A stretch of 64,000 nt of DNA from Candidatus Rhodoferax bjergmarkensis (GCA_016708345.1 JADJFX010000007.1:149975-213974); one strand, 5' to 3'; shown: positions 26,487 through 36,006, numbered from the stretch's first letter. Numbers and translations: made by a program. The notes: generated by a model not told the origin, from the sequence alone.

Positions 26487-27712
26487 TTACATTCGAATGG
26501 CTTGCGCCGGGTCAAGGGCGGCTGCGCGCCGGGCAGGCGCTACGGCAGCGAGCACACCGCACAGCGTGGCCACACCCGCAATGCGCAGCGCAAGCCCCGG
26601 CGCGAGGGTGATGGCAAACAGGGGCAGGCCATCAGCGCCGCGCACAAAGGTGGTAAACGCCCAAATCAGCGCAACGGCAAACAAAATGCCGAGGGCTGAG
26701 CCCAGCGCACCCACAATGGCACCCTGCAGCAAAAACACCCGCAGCACCTGAGCCTGAGTGGCACCCATGGCGCGCAAGATGCCGATTTCGCGCCGCTTTT
26801 GCACCACCGACACCACCAACACACTGGCAATGCCCAGCACCACCACCACCATCACCACCGCGCGAATCAGGCTCGTGCTCACGGACTGCGCGTTCAAGGC
26901 CGACACCAGCTGCGCATTGGCCTCTTGCCAGCCCTCCACTTTGTAAGGCCAGCGCTGTCCAAGGTCTTTGGCAATCGACGACGCAGCCCAGACATCCACC
27001 AAGGAAAGATCAAGACTGGTCGCGCCGCCCGAAAGTCCCGCCAGGCTCTGCGCGGCACGCAGCGGAACGATGACGGAGCGCCGGTTGAGTTCGCGCACAC
27101 CAAGATCGACCAGTGCTGTGATGCGCAAGGAATCGCTCACACCCCCACCACCAGACCCACGCGGTCACCCACCCGAACCCCCAAATCGCCTGCCAGCTCG
27201 CGGCCCAAAATGCCCTCACCTGCATTGAGCCGCGCCACCCCTTGCACAACCTTGGCACGCAGTCGCACGATGCGGTCATAACGATCAAGGTCCACACCAA
27301 CCAGTGCCACCGATCTGGATGCCTCGCCACGCACCGCAAGACCGGCCACAGACACCATGGGCGAAACGCCGGCCACTCCCGGTAGCGCCTCCAGGACAGG
27401 AACCAATTGCTGCCAGTTTGCAATGGAACGTGGCCGCTGCGCGCGTGGCTGGGTCTGAACAAGCGCAGTGCTTCCTGCCACCAAGGGTCGCAATGCGAGA
27501 ACAGTATCGTCCGGGCTGCTCAGGGTCACATGGGCTTGCGCGCCCAGCGTTTTGTCCAGCGTATTGCGTTGCAAGCCGGTGATCAGGGCCGAGATGTAGG
27601 CGATCACGGCCACGCCGGCCGCAACGCCTACGATGATGAGCAAGGTCTGCATGCGCCCTTCGCGCAAAAAACGCAGGGCAACGGTTCTTTCAAATCCAAA
27701 CCAGCTGACCAT
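26487..27712 (-). CDS. ABC exporter permease (LolC/DevC/MacB-like, frameshifted)
   Basis: N-terminal frame 27137-27712: helix LLIIVGVAAGVAVIAYISAL and a periplasmic MacB_PCD-like domain. C-terminal frame 26487-27140: three further helices and FtsX-type QKRREIGILRAMGATQAQVL. The frames meet at a G-run (27143-27147 on the complementary strand), where one added G gives a continuous protein of about 408 aa. A four-helix FtsX-like layout is normal for this class. Probably one functional gene with a consensus error. Confidence 0.8.
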
Positions 27713-27723
27713 AGCGCAAGCCC

Positions 27724-28950
27724 TCAGCGACCAGCCGCCGCCGCGGCCGTTTCGGCATGAACCCGCTGGCCGGGCTTCGGGGCAGGCCCTTTCAACACGA
27801 CATCCCCCGGCTTTAACCCGTCCACCACTTCTGCTGCTTCGAGTGTGCGCAGCCCCAGCCGCACCTGACGCGCTTGCACACGGCCCTGGTGCTCCACCAT
27901 TACCGTGGCTTCTGACCCGGATGGAGACGAGGCCTGCAAGGCCTGCAGCGGCACCACCAGCACACTCTCACGGCGCGCGGTTTCTACCTCGATCGACAGG
28001 GTCATGTCTTCGCGAAGAAAGTCCGGCGCAGCTTGTTGCAGCAGCGAAAACTTGACCTCAACTGCCCCGCGCTGTGAATCAACCAATGGAGAAATCGACT
28101 CAACCTTGGCCTGAAAACGCTGCTGTGCAAAGGCATCGGCCAGTACATTGGCCGTCTGCCCGACCTTGAGCTGCTCAAGGTAGCGCTCATCGACTTGGGC
28201 GACCAGTTGGGTGGGGCCGGCCAGCGCCAGGCTCAAAAGAGCCCGCCCCGGCTGAACAATCTGACCCGGCTCGACCAGACGGGCCAGCACGCTTGCCTTC
28301 GCCGGTGCCAGCACCACGGTCTGTGCCAGCCGTGCGCGCGCTGCAGCAGTGGCTGCCTGGGCCAGAGCCCATTGCGCCCGGGCCTGCAGCACCTCACTGC
28401 CTTGGTCGGTGTTGGCCTGCGTCTGCGCCCGCGCGCTGTCACGCTGCGCCTTTGCCACAGCAGCCGTACGTTCGGATTCGTCCATGCGGGATTCGCTTAA
28501 AAAGCCCTTGGCCACCAAATCTTGCGTACGCTTCAATTCAGCCTGCGCTGCCAAGAGAACTGAATCGGCCTGCGCCAGCGCTGCCTGCGTGACGCCGCGG
28601 CCTGTGCTTTGCAAGCCTTGCAAACGGGCCTGCGCCTGCCGTTCGCTGGCTTTGGCCTGGGCCAGCGCCGCTTGCAGCTCCTCATCTTCCAGACGCACAA
28701 GCACATCGCCCATGGCCACTTGCGCGCCCTGTGTCACATTCACCTGCAACACGCGCCCCGTGAGCGTGCTGCCCACGTCCACCCGCGAAAGCGTCGCCAC
28801 GCGGCCCGAAAACTGCAATGTGCGAACCAGTGGTGCCAAACGCAGGGTTACGGCTGGTACGCTGGGAGCGCGGGTCATCCACCCGGCTACTGCGATGGCA
28901 GCCATGAGAGCAAGCCCAACAATCAAAAAAATCAGTGAGCGACGGGACAT
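27724..28950 (-). CDS. periplasmic adaptor (HlyD/MacA-type membrane fusion protein)
   Basis: 408 aa: N-terminal anchor (FLIVGLALMAAIAVAGWM), beta-barrel and lipoyl halves (FSGRVATLSRVDVGSTLTG, VLVRLEDEELQAALAQAKA), a long alpha hairpin rich in Ala/Gln, and a membrane-proximal tail. It would bridge the ABC permease encoded next to an outer-membrane channel, which is not in the window. Gap to the permease is 11 bp, so a common transcript is likely. Confidence 0.85.
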   Translation of the reverse strand: MSRRSLIFLIVGLALMAAIAVAGWMTRAPSVPAVTLRLAPLVRTLQFSGRVATLSRVDVGSTLTGRVLQVNVTQGAQVAMGDVLVRLEDEELQAALAQAKASERQAQARLQGLQSTGRGVTQAALAQADSVLLAAQAELKRTQDLVAKGFLSESRMDESERTAAVAKAQRDSARAQTQANTDQGSEVLQARAQWALAQAATAAARARLAQTVVLAPAKASVLARLVEPGQIVQPGRALLSLALAGPTQLVAQVDERYLEQLKVGQTANVLADAFAQQRFQAKVESISPLVDSQRGAVEVKFSLLQQAAPDFLREDMTLSIEVETARRESVLVVPLQALQASSPSGSEATVMVEHQGRVQARQVRLGLRTLEAAEVVDGLKPGDVVLKGPAPKPGQRVHAETAAAAAGR

Positions 28951-29095
28951 GTTGGAAACGGTTCAGATAAACGGTTCAGAGATGAAATTTTTCGGTGCAC
29001 CATGGCGCATTTCATTAGAACACCGCAGGCGCAGGAGCACCCAGAACCCGATACATGACCCCGCTGCCTTACTGGATGCCAGAACGGATACCTGC

Positions 29096-30166
29096 TCAAC
29101 AACAAGCGACCACCCCGCAAACCCCCGAACTACTGTCGGTGCTCGCCCCAAACGGCAGATTGAGGCCGCAGCCGTCAAAAATTCCGTAGTGGGTGTCGAA
29201 ATTGCCAATAAAACTGAAGTGCGGCGCAAAACGGGTGTCGTGCAGCATGTGCCAGGTATTGCCGCAAACCGCAAACACCTTGCCGGTCTGGATGTTGTGG
29301 TGCTTGTCAAGCACAAAACGGTTGGCGTGTTCGGCAATGGTGCCCCGGTAAATCACGGCTTGGCCAAAATCTTCGCAGGCTGGCTCCAGCGCGTCCAGTT
29401 TGAACAGGCGGTAGGTGGCCGAGAAAAACCGCAGGTTGCCTATGCGCGCGGCGAGCTTTGGGTCGGTCATCTCCAGCACACGGTCTTCGAACAGACGCGG
29501 GTCGGCAAAGCCGTGGCGCTGGGCCAGTTGGATAAAGTCGTTCCAGTAAAGCGCGCCGCCCAGACACTCGCCATACAGCACCGGGTCACTGCGCACAGCC
29601 GCTGGCACGCGGCGGTCGGCGTACACGTCAGAAAAATAAAACTCGCCACCCGGTTTGAGCAGGCGCTGCACACCGGCCAGCACAGCGTCCTTGTCGGGTG
29701 AAAGATTCACGACGCAGTTGGACACGATCACATCGAAACTGTTGGGCTCCAGCCCCAACTCATCCAGCCGTTCAATGTAACCATGCAAAAACTTCGTATT
29801 GCCATAGCCGAAAACCTCGGTGTGGTGCGCCTGGTGCGCGCGCGCCACGGCCAGTTGCTCGTCGGTCATGTCCACCCCGACCACTTCACCCTTGGGGCCG
29901 ACCAGTTGTGCCAATGCATAAACATCACGACCCGAGCCACAGCCCAGATCGAGCACGCGGCAGCCCTCAAGCAGCGGCGGGCACACCAGGCCGCAGCCGT
30001 AGTAGCGCGACAGCACTTCAGGGTGAATGCGCCCCAGCAAGGGTTTGAGCCACTCGGGCATGGCACTGGCATCGCAGCAAGCACTGGTTTTGAGATCGGC
30101 CGTGCCTTGCAGTTGTTGGCCGTAATAGTCTTGAACCAAGCTGTGGGTGCTGGTGTCGGTACGCAT
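29096..30166 (-). CDS. arsM: ArsM-like arsenite methyltransferase
   Basis: 356-aa SAM-dependent methyltransferase: motif I VLDLGCGSGRDVY, then GVDMTDEQLAVARAH. Cysteines typical of ArsM are present: the CC pair in LKTSACCDA (30-31), C151 in SNCVVNLS and C201 in YGECLGGALYW. C151 and C201 are 50 residues apart, as in the algal enzyme. The last residues (GVCGVVACC) form a second cysteine-rich tail. No ArsR or ArsB gene is adjacent. A broader thiol-metalloid methyltransferase role remains possible. Confidence 0.82.
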   Translation of the reverse strand: MRTDTSTHSLVQDYYGQQLQGTADLKTSACCDASAMPEWLKPLLGRIHPEVLSRYYGCGLVCPPLLEGCRVLDLGCGSGRDVYALAQLVGPKGEVVGVDMTDEQLAVARAHQAHHTEVFGYGNTKFLHGYIERLDELGLEPNSFDVIVSNCVVNLSPDKDAVLAGVQRLLKPGGEFYFSDVYADRRVPAAVRSDPVLYGECLGGALYWNDFIQLAQRHGFADPRLFEDRVLEMTDPKLAARIGNLRFFSATYRLFKLDALEPACEDFGQAVIYRGTIAEHANRFVLDKHHNIQTGKVFAVCGNTWHMLHDTRFAPHFSFIGNFDTHYGIFDGCGLNLPFGASTDSSSGVCGVVACC

Positions 30167-30288
30167 AAATCATCTTTCTGGTTGTAACGCCAAGGTTGTG
30201 GGAAGTAGCCAATGTACCGTTTTGGGTGATTCTGGCGGTGGTAAAGGCTTTGCATGCCCTGCTGAGGGTTCTTTTTTACTCCTGAATT

Positions 30289-30332
30289 GATAGCTACTTG
30301 CGCAAGCAATACGTGCGCAAGTGGGCTTTTTT
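30289..30332 (+). repeat. dispersed GCGC-hairpin repeat, copy 7 (terminator-like)
   Basis: Perfect 8-bp stem CTTGCGCA (30297-30304) / TGCGCAAG (30314-30321), then TGGGC and six T (30327-30332). It has the shape of an intrinsic terminator, yet lies between two divergent genes (arsM and the OmpA-like gene), where no terminator is expected. Confidence 0.8.
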
Positions 30333-30527
30333 GTTCACAAAAATGGCTTCCTCGTTAAGCACAACGATGAACCTGAATCACGCATGAACTCGCGCCCGAT
30401 GGCCTGCACGCCGTCTGGCTTTCATTTTGGCGGGCGACTTTGGTACAGTAAATTCCATGCATAACGCACAAACGCCACGTGGCAGGTCGAAAGCATGAGT
30501 CGCAATCCAACTCCATCCATAACACCT

Positions 30528-31388
30528 ATGAAACCAAAACACCCTTTGACTGTGCTGACTATCCTTGCTGCGCTGGCGGCACCCGCACTGGCGCTCGACG
30601 TCAAGCCACCTCAAGGCTTCAAGGTCGCAAGTACCAATGTAAAAGAACTTGATGTCAGCAAAATCTGGATCAAATGCGGCAACGCTTGCACTTTGCCGAA
30701 AGCACCCAAGCGCAGTGGTGAACATCAAAACCTTGAAATTGAGGGGCGAATTGAGAAGCGGCTCATCAACCGCGCCGCTGGAGCTGGCGTTGTGGGGCCG
30801 GCTGTGGTGCTGCGTGAGTACCAGGCAGCGCTGCAAAAGGCGGGCTTCGAGGCGATGAATCCGGGTGATGGCGGTGAGTCGGGGCCCCATGTGTTTCGCC
30901 TCAAATCGCCCGGACAGCCAAACCACTGGGTTGTTCTGGAAGACAACTTTGAGGGTTATCACTCTCTGAACCTTATCCAAGAGCGCACCCGCGCGAGCAC
31001 GGTGAGCGTGACCGATATGGCGGTGGCCATCAAGGCTGATGGGTGGGCGACGCTGTACGTTGAGTTCGACACCAACAAGAGCGACTTGAAGGCAGACGGC
31101 CAGGCGGCGGTGGTGGAGATCGCCAAGCTGCTGCGGCAAGACCCGGGCTTGCAGATTTCCATTGATGGCCATACCGACAATGTGGGCGATGCCTCGGCCA
31201 ACCGCAAACTGGCGCTCGCCCGCGCCCAGGCTGTTTTGGCGGCGGTCGTGGCGCAGGGCATTGATGCCAAGCGATTAAGTGCCAAAGGTTTTGGTCCGGA
31301 TGTGCCAATTGCCGATAACCGCCGTGAAGACGGTCGCGCCAAGAACCGGCGTGTGGAATTGACCAAGGTAAACAAATCCGCCCATTGA
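30528..31388 (+). CDS. exported OmpA-family C-terminal domain protein
   Basis: 286 aa from ATG 30528 (MKPKHPLTVL), which gives a clean signal peptide cut near PALALD; an upstream start at 30495 is less likely. The middle is unrecognised. The C-terminal 110 residues are a peptidoglycan-binding OmpA domain: YVEFDTNKSDLKADG, IDGHTDNVGDASANRKLALARAQAV, GFGPDVPIADN and NRRVELTK. It probably sits in the periplasm or outer membrane as a wall anchor. No operon partner. Confidence 0.85.
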   Translation: MKPKHPLTVLTILAALAAPALALDVKPPQGFKVASTNVKELDVSKIWIKCGNACTLPKAPKRSGEHQNLEIEGRIEKRLINRAAGAGVVGPAVVLREYQAALQKAGFEAMNPGDGGESGPHVFRLKSPGQPNHWVVLEDNFEGYHSLNLIQERTRASTVSVTDMAVAIKADGWATLYVEFDTNKSDLKADGQAAVVEIAKLLRQDPGLQISIDGHTDNVGDASANRKLALARAQAVLAAVVAQGIDAKRLSAKGFGPDVPIADNRREDGRAKNRRVELTKVNKSAH

Positions 31389-31496
31389 TCGCGGATTGAT
31401 CGCGAATGGATTGCGCTAAGTTATTGCCAATCTTGGCGTATTTTCCGGAGAACACGCCGCCAGAAAGCAGGGGGTGAAGGCGTGCCAAAAATTGCT

Positions 31497-32168
31497 CTAC
31501 CCTGTTTTTTGCCCCCCCCTGAGCATCCCCCGCTTTTCAATAAACCCGATCACCACGTCCAAGCCCGCTTGGGTTTTCAGGTTGGTCATGGCATAGGGTT
31601 TGAGCCCGCTGGTCGTAGTGCGCATGCGGATGGTGTCCGCCTCCATCACCGCCAGGTTGGCCCCCACGTGCGGGGCCAGATCGGTCTTGTTGATGACAAA
31701 CAAATCACTTTTGGTGATGCCGGGGCCGCCTTTGCGCGGGATTTTTTCGCCCGCAGCCACGTCGATCACATAGATCGTCAGGTCGGAGAGTTCGGGGCTG
31801 AAGGTGGCGGCCAGGTTGTCGCCGCCGCTTTCCACAAACACGATGTCAGCATCGGGAAAGTCCACCAGCATGCGGTCGATGGCCTCTAAATTAATGGAGC
31901 AGTCTTCGCGGATGGCGGTGTGCGGGCAGCCGCCGGTTTCTACCCCCATGATGCGCTCGGGCGGCAGTGCGCCGCTGATGGTGAGCAGGCGCTGGTCTTC
32001 CTTGGTGTAGATGTCGTTGGTGATGGCCACCAGGTCGTACTGGTCGCGCATGGCTTTGCACAGCATTTCCAGCAAAGTGGTCTTGCCGGAGCCCACCGGG
32101 CCGCCGATGCCCACGCGCAAAGGGGGCAGAGTTTTGGTGCGGTGAGGGATGTGGTGGAGTTTGGACAT
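31497..32168 (-). CDS. ureG: urease accessory GTPase UreG
   Basis: 223-aa SIMIBI GTPase that delivers nickel during urease activation. P-loop GGPVGSGKTTLLEML, nickel site ETGGCPHTAIREDCSINL (Cys-Pro-His), switch ESGGDNLAATFSPELSDL and NKTDLAPHVG for guanine binding. Last gene of the urease operon. Repeat copy 8 separates it from ureF. Confidence 0.96.
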   Translation of the reverse strand: MSKLHHIPHRTKTLPPLRVGIGGPVGSGKTTLLEMLCKAMRDQYDLVAITNDIYTKEDQRLLTISGALPPERIMGVETGGCPHTAIREDCSINLEAIDRMLVDFPDADIVFVESGGDNLAATFSPELSDLTIYVIDVAAGEKIPRKGGPGITKSDLFVINKTDLAPHVGANLAVMEADTIRMRTTTSGLKPYAMTNLKTQAGLDVVIGFIEKRGMLRGGQKTG

Positions 32169-32174
32169 GATTTT

Positions 32175-32221
32175 GCTATATTTTTAGTAGCTGCTTGCGC
32201 AATATCTACGTGCGCTAGGAG
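32175..32221 (+). repeat. dispersed GCGC-hairpin repeat, copy 8
   Basis: GCTATATTTTTAGTAGCTGC, TTGCGCAATATCTACG, TGCGCTAGGAGCG. Fills the ureF-ureG gap, and its right edge contains the ureF stop (TAG, complement of 32215-32217). Any terminator function would act against the operon direction only if used on the minus strand, where no T-run follows. Confidence 0.8.
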
Positions 32222-32892
32222 CGAAAAAGTCTTGAATATTGAACCTCGTGCTGGCTGCTGAGGATGGCCAGCATGGGGGAGAAAGCCTGGCGGGTGTCGT
32301 CGGTCACGCTCAAGGCGTGGTCAATGGCGGCCGGAATCTCGGCGGCCAGCTTGGAGAGGATGCGCTGCCCGGCGCTTTGTCCCAGCGGCACAGACTTGAT
32401 GGCCGCCTGCACCATGTTTTCGGCCCAGCCAAAGGCGTAGGCCAGCAGGCATTCGCGCAGCGGGGCTTGTGTGCTGCTTGCCGCCAGCGCATAGGCCAGC
32501 GGGTAGGTGGGTTGCTGCCGGGCCAGCAGGTCAATCTGCGCCTTGGTGGCCGTGGTGTGGTTGCGCAGCCAGTCGAGCAGGCTTTTGCCCATCTGCTCAG
32601 ACTGCGCCCGCAGTTCGCTGCTCTCGCGTGTTTGCAGCACCCAGGCGTTCAACCTGGCAATGCGCGGCATGTCATCTGCGCGCCAGGCGGCTATGCCTTG
32701 TGCCACGGCGGGCAAATCAGAGCGCGCCAGGCTCAGGTGCAGGTGGTCCACCAGCCAGCTGGACGCTTCGATTTCAGTAGCTGCTCGCGCAGTATCTACG
32801 GCGGCTTCCAGGCATTCGGAGTAGGAAAATCCGCCGATGGGCAGAGCCGGTGAGGCCAGCCACATCAGCTGCATCAGGCTGGCGTCAAGCAT
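32215..32892 (-). CDS. ureF: urease accessory protein UreF
   Basis: 225 aa; helical partner of UreD/UreG in the nickel-loading complex. Family start LMWLASPALPIGGFSYSECLEAA (broken here for length at GGFSYSE), central RLNAWVLQTRESSELRAQS and C-terminal ALPLG-like VPLGQSAGQRIL. Residues 32-40 (VDTARAATE) are encoded by a copy of the dispersed repeat at 32774-32803. The region sits in a variable loop of UreF, so function is probably kept. Confidence 0.93.
   Translation of the reverse strand: MLDASLMQLMWLASPALPIGGFSYSECLEAAVDTARAATEIEASSWLVDHLHLSLARSDLPAVAQGIAAWRADDMPRIARLNAWVLQTRESSELRAQSEQMGKSLLDWLRNHTTATKAQIDLLARQQPTYPLAYALAASSTQAPLRECLLAYAFGWAENMVQAAIKSVPLGQSAGQRILSKLAAEIPAAIDHALSVTDDTRQAFSPMLAILSSQHEVQYSRLFRS
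32774..32803 (+). repeat. dispersed repeat copy 9, inside ureF
   Basis: CAGTAGCTGCTCGCGCAG then TATCTACGGCGGC matches the left arm and loop of the repeat family, in frame within ureF. The right arm is only partly kept. Confidence 0.65.
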
Positions 32893-32901
32893 GGGGCGGG
32901 C

Positions 32902-33516
32902 CTAGTGGTCGTGGCCGTGGTTGCAGCCGGGGCCGTGCACGTGGGGTGCTGCCGGGGCAGCAGCGATTGGAATCGCGGCGAGCCGGGAATGTGCGGCGGG
33001 GGCCGGGTCGTGCGTGTGGGCGGCGTCTTTTGCATGGCTGTGCCCGCCATGGCCATGGCCGCCCGTGGCGTAGGCACCGTTCTCTGGCTCAAAGGGCTCA
33101 TTCACCGCGTTCACGCTCAGGTGCATGGCACGCAGCATCTCGGCCAGCACGTGGTCGGGCTCAATCTTCAGGTGGTCGGGCGTGAGTTCAATCGGCACAT
33201 GGCGGTTGCCCAGATGGTAGGCGGCGCGGATCAGGTCGTAGGGTGTGCCGTGCGCCGTGCAATGCGTGATCTTCAATACCGCCTGCGCCGCCGCGATGAC
33301 CTGGATCAGCGAGCCGTCTTCGGCCACCAGCACGTCACCGCCGCGCACGACCGTACCGCGGGGCAGGAATACGCCAATATGGCGGCCTGTGGAATCGGTG
33401 GCGTCAAATCGGCTTTTTTGGCGCACGTCCCAATCGAGTTCGACGGTGGCAGCGCGCTTGAGGAGTACGGGGGCCAAACCCTGGCCTTGGGGGATGCATT
33501 TGGAGACTTGGAGCAT
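32902..33516 (-). CDS. ureE: urease nickel metallochaperone UreE
   Basis: 204 aa. N-terminal UreE domain (KSRFDATDSTGRHIGVFLPRG; shorter match RGTVVRGGDVL), C-terminal metal-binding domain (ITHCTAHGTPYDLIRAAYHLGNRH) and a long histidine-rich tail (GHGHGGHSHAKDAAHTHD ... CNHGHDH) able to hold extra nickel. It is followed by ureF, 9 bp away. Upstream, the toxin-antitoxin pair separates it from ureC. Confidence 0.93.
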   Translation of the reverse strand: MLQVSKCIPQGQGLAPVLLKRAATVELDWDVRQKSRFDATDSTGRHIGVFLPRGTVVRGGDVLVAEDGSLIQVIAAAQAVLKITHCTAHGTPYDLIRAAYHLGNRHVPIELTPDHLKIEPDHVLAEMLRAMHLSVNAVNEPFEPENGAYATGGHGHGGHSHAKDAAHTHDPAPAAHSRLAAIPIAAAPAAPHVHGPGCNHGHDH

Positions 33517-33549
33517 GTTTCGCTTGAAGTGAGGGCTAAGGGCTGCTAA

Positions 33550-33565
33550 TATAACAAACGTTATA
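33550..33565. promoter_or_regulatory. palindromic operator upstream of doc module
   Basis: TATAAC-AAAC-GTTATA is a perfect 6-bp inverted repeat ending 17 bp before the antitoxin ATG. In Phd/Doc-like loci such sites bind the antitoxin for autoregulation; the role here is inferred from position. Confidence 0.6.
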
Positions 33566-33582
33566 ACTTATTGAGTTTCACC

Positions 33583-33807
33583 ATGACTGCACTCAAATTT
33601 ACCCAAATTGGCAATTCGGTTGGCCTGATCTTTCCCAAAGAGGTAATGGCACGAATGAAGGTTGAGAAAGGCGATACCGTTTTTTTGACGGAAGCAGCTA
33701 ATGGTGTAACGCTCACACCATACGATCCTGAACTTGAGGAACAACTCAAGCTAGGGAGAGAATTCATGCGTGAATACCGTGACACCTTCCACCAGCTTGC
33801 CAAATGA
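33583..33807 (+). CDS. AbrB/MazE-type antitoxin
   Basis: 74 aa with a SpoVT/AbrB swapped-hairpin N-terminus (LKFTQIGNSVGLIFPKEVMA, RMKVEKGDTVFL) and an acidic helical tail (FMREYRDTFHQLAK) that would plug the toxin. ATG 33583 follows a palindrome. The stop overlaps the doc start by ATGA. AbrB-type antitoxins with Doc toxins are known combinations. Opposite strand to the urease genes around it. Confidence 0.82.
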   Translation: MTALKFTQIGNSVGLIFPKEVMARMKVEKGDTVFLTEAANGVTLTPYDPELEEQLKLGREFMREYRDTFHQLAK

Positions 33808-34190
33808 ACCATTGGAAATGGGTAAACCGGCGGGTGCTGCTTCTGTTGCACGAAGAGAGCCTGGCCGAGCACGGTGGCGCTCCAGGGCTGCGAGATGAAG
33901 GTTTGTTGGATTCGGCCTTGGCGCGCCCGGTCAATCTTGCCCTGTATGAGCAACCGGATATCGCTTCCTTGGCAGCTTCTTATGGTGTGGGTTTGGCCAG
34001 GAACCACGCCTTCGTGGACGGCAATAAACGTGCGGCGTTTCTGGCAGTTGGATTGTTTTTGACGGCCAATGGGTTTCGCTTGAAGGCGACCCAAGTCGAT
34101 GCCACATTGACGGTGATGGATGTGGCGGCAGGCGTGATGGACGAGGCCGCCTTTGCGCAGTGGATAAGGTCGCACATCCTTCCCCGATAG
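33804..34190 (+). CDS. doc: Doc-family (Fic fold) toxin
   Basis: 128 aa. The Fic/Doc motif is complete: HAFVDGNKRAAFLAV (HxFxDGNKR), with EESLAEHGGAPGLRDEGLLDSALARP near the N-terminus in pieces as in type II death-on-curing proteins. Doc phosphorylates EF-Tu to stop translation. The pair lies between ureC and ureE, ending 14 bp from the ureC stop, convergent with ureC. Confidence 0.9.
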   Translation: MNHWKWVNRRVLLLLHEESLAEHGGAPGLRDEGLLDSALARPVNLALYEQPDIASLAASYGVGLARNHAFVDGNKRAAFLAVGLFLTANGFRLKATQVDATLTVMDVAAGVMDEAAFAQWIRSHILPR

Positions 34191-34204
34191 AACGTGAGCC
34201 ACCC

Positions 34205-35924
34205 TCAAAACAAAAAGTACCGCTGCGCCATCGGCAAACTCACCGCCGGCTCGCAGGTCAGCAACTGACCATCGGCGCGCACGCTGTAGGTCTGGGCGTC
34301 GATCTCCATGCTGGGCAGGTAACTGTTGTGAACCATGTGCTGTTTGCGTACCCCACGGATGTTTTTCACGGCGCTCAAGGTCTTGGCCAGGCCAAAGCGC
34401 TCCTTGACACCTGCGTTCATGCCCGCCTGGGAGACAAAGGTCAGTGAGCCTCTTGTCAGCGCGCCGCCAAAGGCACCAAACATGGGCCGGTAGTGCACCG
34501 GCTGGGGTGTGGGGATGCTGGCGTTGGGGTCGCCCATGGCGGCCATGGCGATAAAGCCGCCCTTCAAAATCAAGGCGGGTTTGACACCGAAGAAAGCGGG
34601 TTTCCACACCACCAGATCGGCCCATTTGCCCACCTCCACACTGCCCACCTCATGGCTGATGCCGTGGGCGATGGCCGGGTTGATGGTGTATTTGGCGATG
34701 TAGCGTTTGGCGCGGAAGTTGTCGTTGCGCGCGCTGTCTTGCGGAAGTGAGCCTCTTTGCGCCTTCATCTTGTGCGCCGTCTGCCAGGTGCGGATGATGA
34801 CTTCGCCCACGCGGCCCATGGCCTGGCTGTCGCTGGACATCATGCTGATGGCCCCCAGGTCATGCAGCACGTCTTCGGCGGCAATGGTTTCCTTGCGGAT
34901 GCGGCTTTCGGCAAAGGCCAGATCTTCGGCAATGCCCGCGTCCAGGTGGTGGCAGACCATCAGCATGTCCACATGCTCGTCCAGCGTGTTCACGGTGTAG
35001 GGCATGGTGGGGTTGGTGGAGCTGGGCAAAAAGTTGTCCTGCCCCACCACTTTGAGAATGTCAGGTGCGTGGCCGCCACCGGCACCCTCGGTGTGGAAGG
35101 CGCACAAACCCCTTCCCTTGGTCGCAGCAATGGTGTTTTCCACAAAGCCGCTCTCGTTCAAAGTGTCAGAGTGAATCGCCACCTGCACATCCAGCTCGTC
35201 CGCCACGTCCAGGCAGTTGCTGATGGCCGCCGGGGGTGGTGCCCCAGTCTTCATGCAGTTTGAGGCCAATCGCACCCGCATTCACCTGTTCGTGCAGCGC
35301 GGCGGGCAGGCTGGCGTTGCCTTTGCCCAGAAACCCCAGATTCATGGGGAAGGCATCGGCCGCCTGCAGCATGCGCTCCAGGTTCCACGGCCCCGGCGTG
35401 CAGGTGGTGGCAAAGGTGCCGGTGGCAGGGCCGGTGCCGCCGCCCATCATGGTGGTGACGCCGCTGGCCAGCGCTTCTTCAATTTGCTGCGGGCAGATGA
35501 AATGGATGTGGCAGTCAATGCCGCCGGCGGTGACGATGTTGCCCTCACAGCTGATCACCTCGGTGCCGGGGCCAATGATGATGTCCACCCCCGGCTGCAC
35601 GTCCGGGTTGCCCGCCTTGCCAATGGCGACGATGCGCCCACCAACCAGGCCAATGTCGGCCTTGACGATGCCCCAGTGGTCCAGAATCAGCGCGTTGGTC
35701 ATCACGCAGTCCACAGCACCTTCAGCATTGGTACGCTGGCTTTGCGCCATGCCGTCGCGGATGGTCTTGCCGCCGCCGAACTTGACCTCTTCGCCATAGC
35801 TTCCCGCCGCCAGCGTGTAATCCTGCTCCACCTCAATGAGCAATCCGGTGTCGGCCAGTCGCACCCGGTCGCCCACCGTGGGGCCAAAAATTTCCGCGTA
35901 GGCGCGGCGTCCAATGGTGGCCAT
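34205..35924 (-). CDS. ureC: urease alpha subunit (one frameshift)
   Basis: Catalytic subunit hydrolysing urea to ammonia and carbamate at a dinickel centre. Full length (about 572 codons) if a one-base excess in a G-run (35232-35236; C-run in the coding strand) is removed. Upstream frame: GPTVGDRVRLADTGLLIEVE, CHIHFICPQQIEEAL, and KLHEDWGTTP with the carbamylated lysine. Downstream frame: AISNCLDVADELDVQVAIHSD, MVCHHLD and TINPAIAHGISHEVGS. All catalytic histidines seem present. A consensus error is the simplest reading; real loss would make the whole operon useless. Confidence 0.92.
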
Positions 35925-35948
35925 CAGCTTACTCCTGCAGTCGAATTT

Positions 35949-36004
35949 ACTATGTTTTTGATAGCTGCTCGCGCACGTTCTACGTGCGGCACAGCCTTAT
36001 TTGG
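35949..36004 (+). repeat. dispersed GCGC-hairpin repeat, copy 10
   Basis: CTATGTTTTTGATAGCTGC, TCGCGCACGTTCTACGTGCG, GCACAGCCTTATTTGG. Occupies the gap between ureC and ureB. Confidence 0.8.
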
Positions 36005-36006
36005 CA

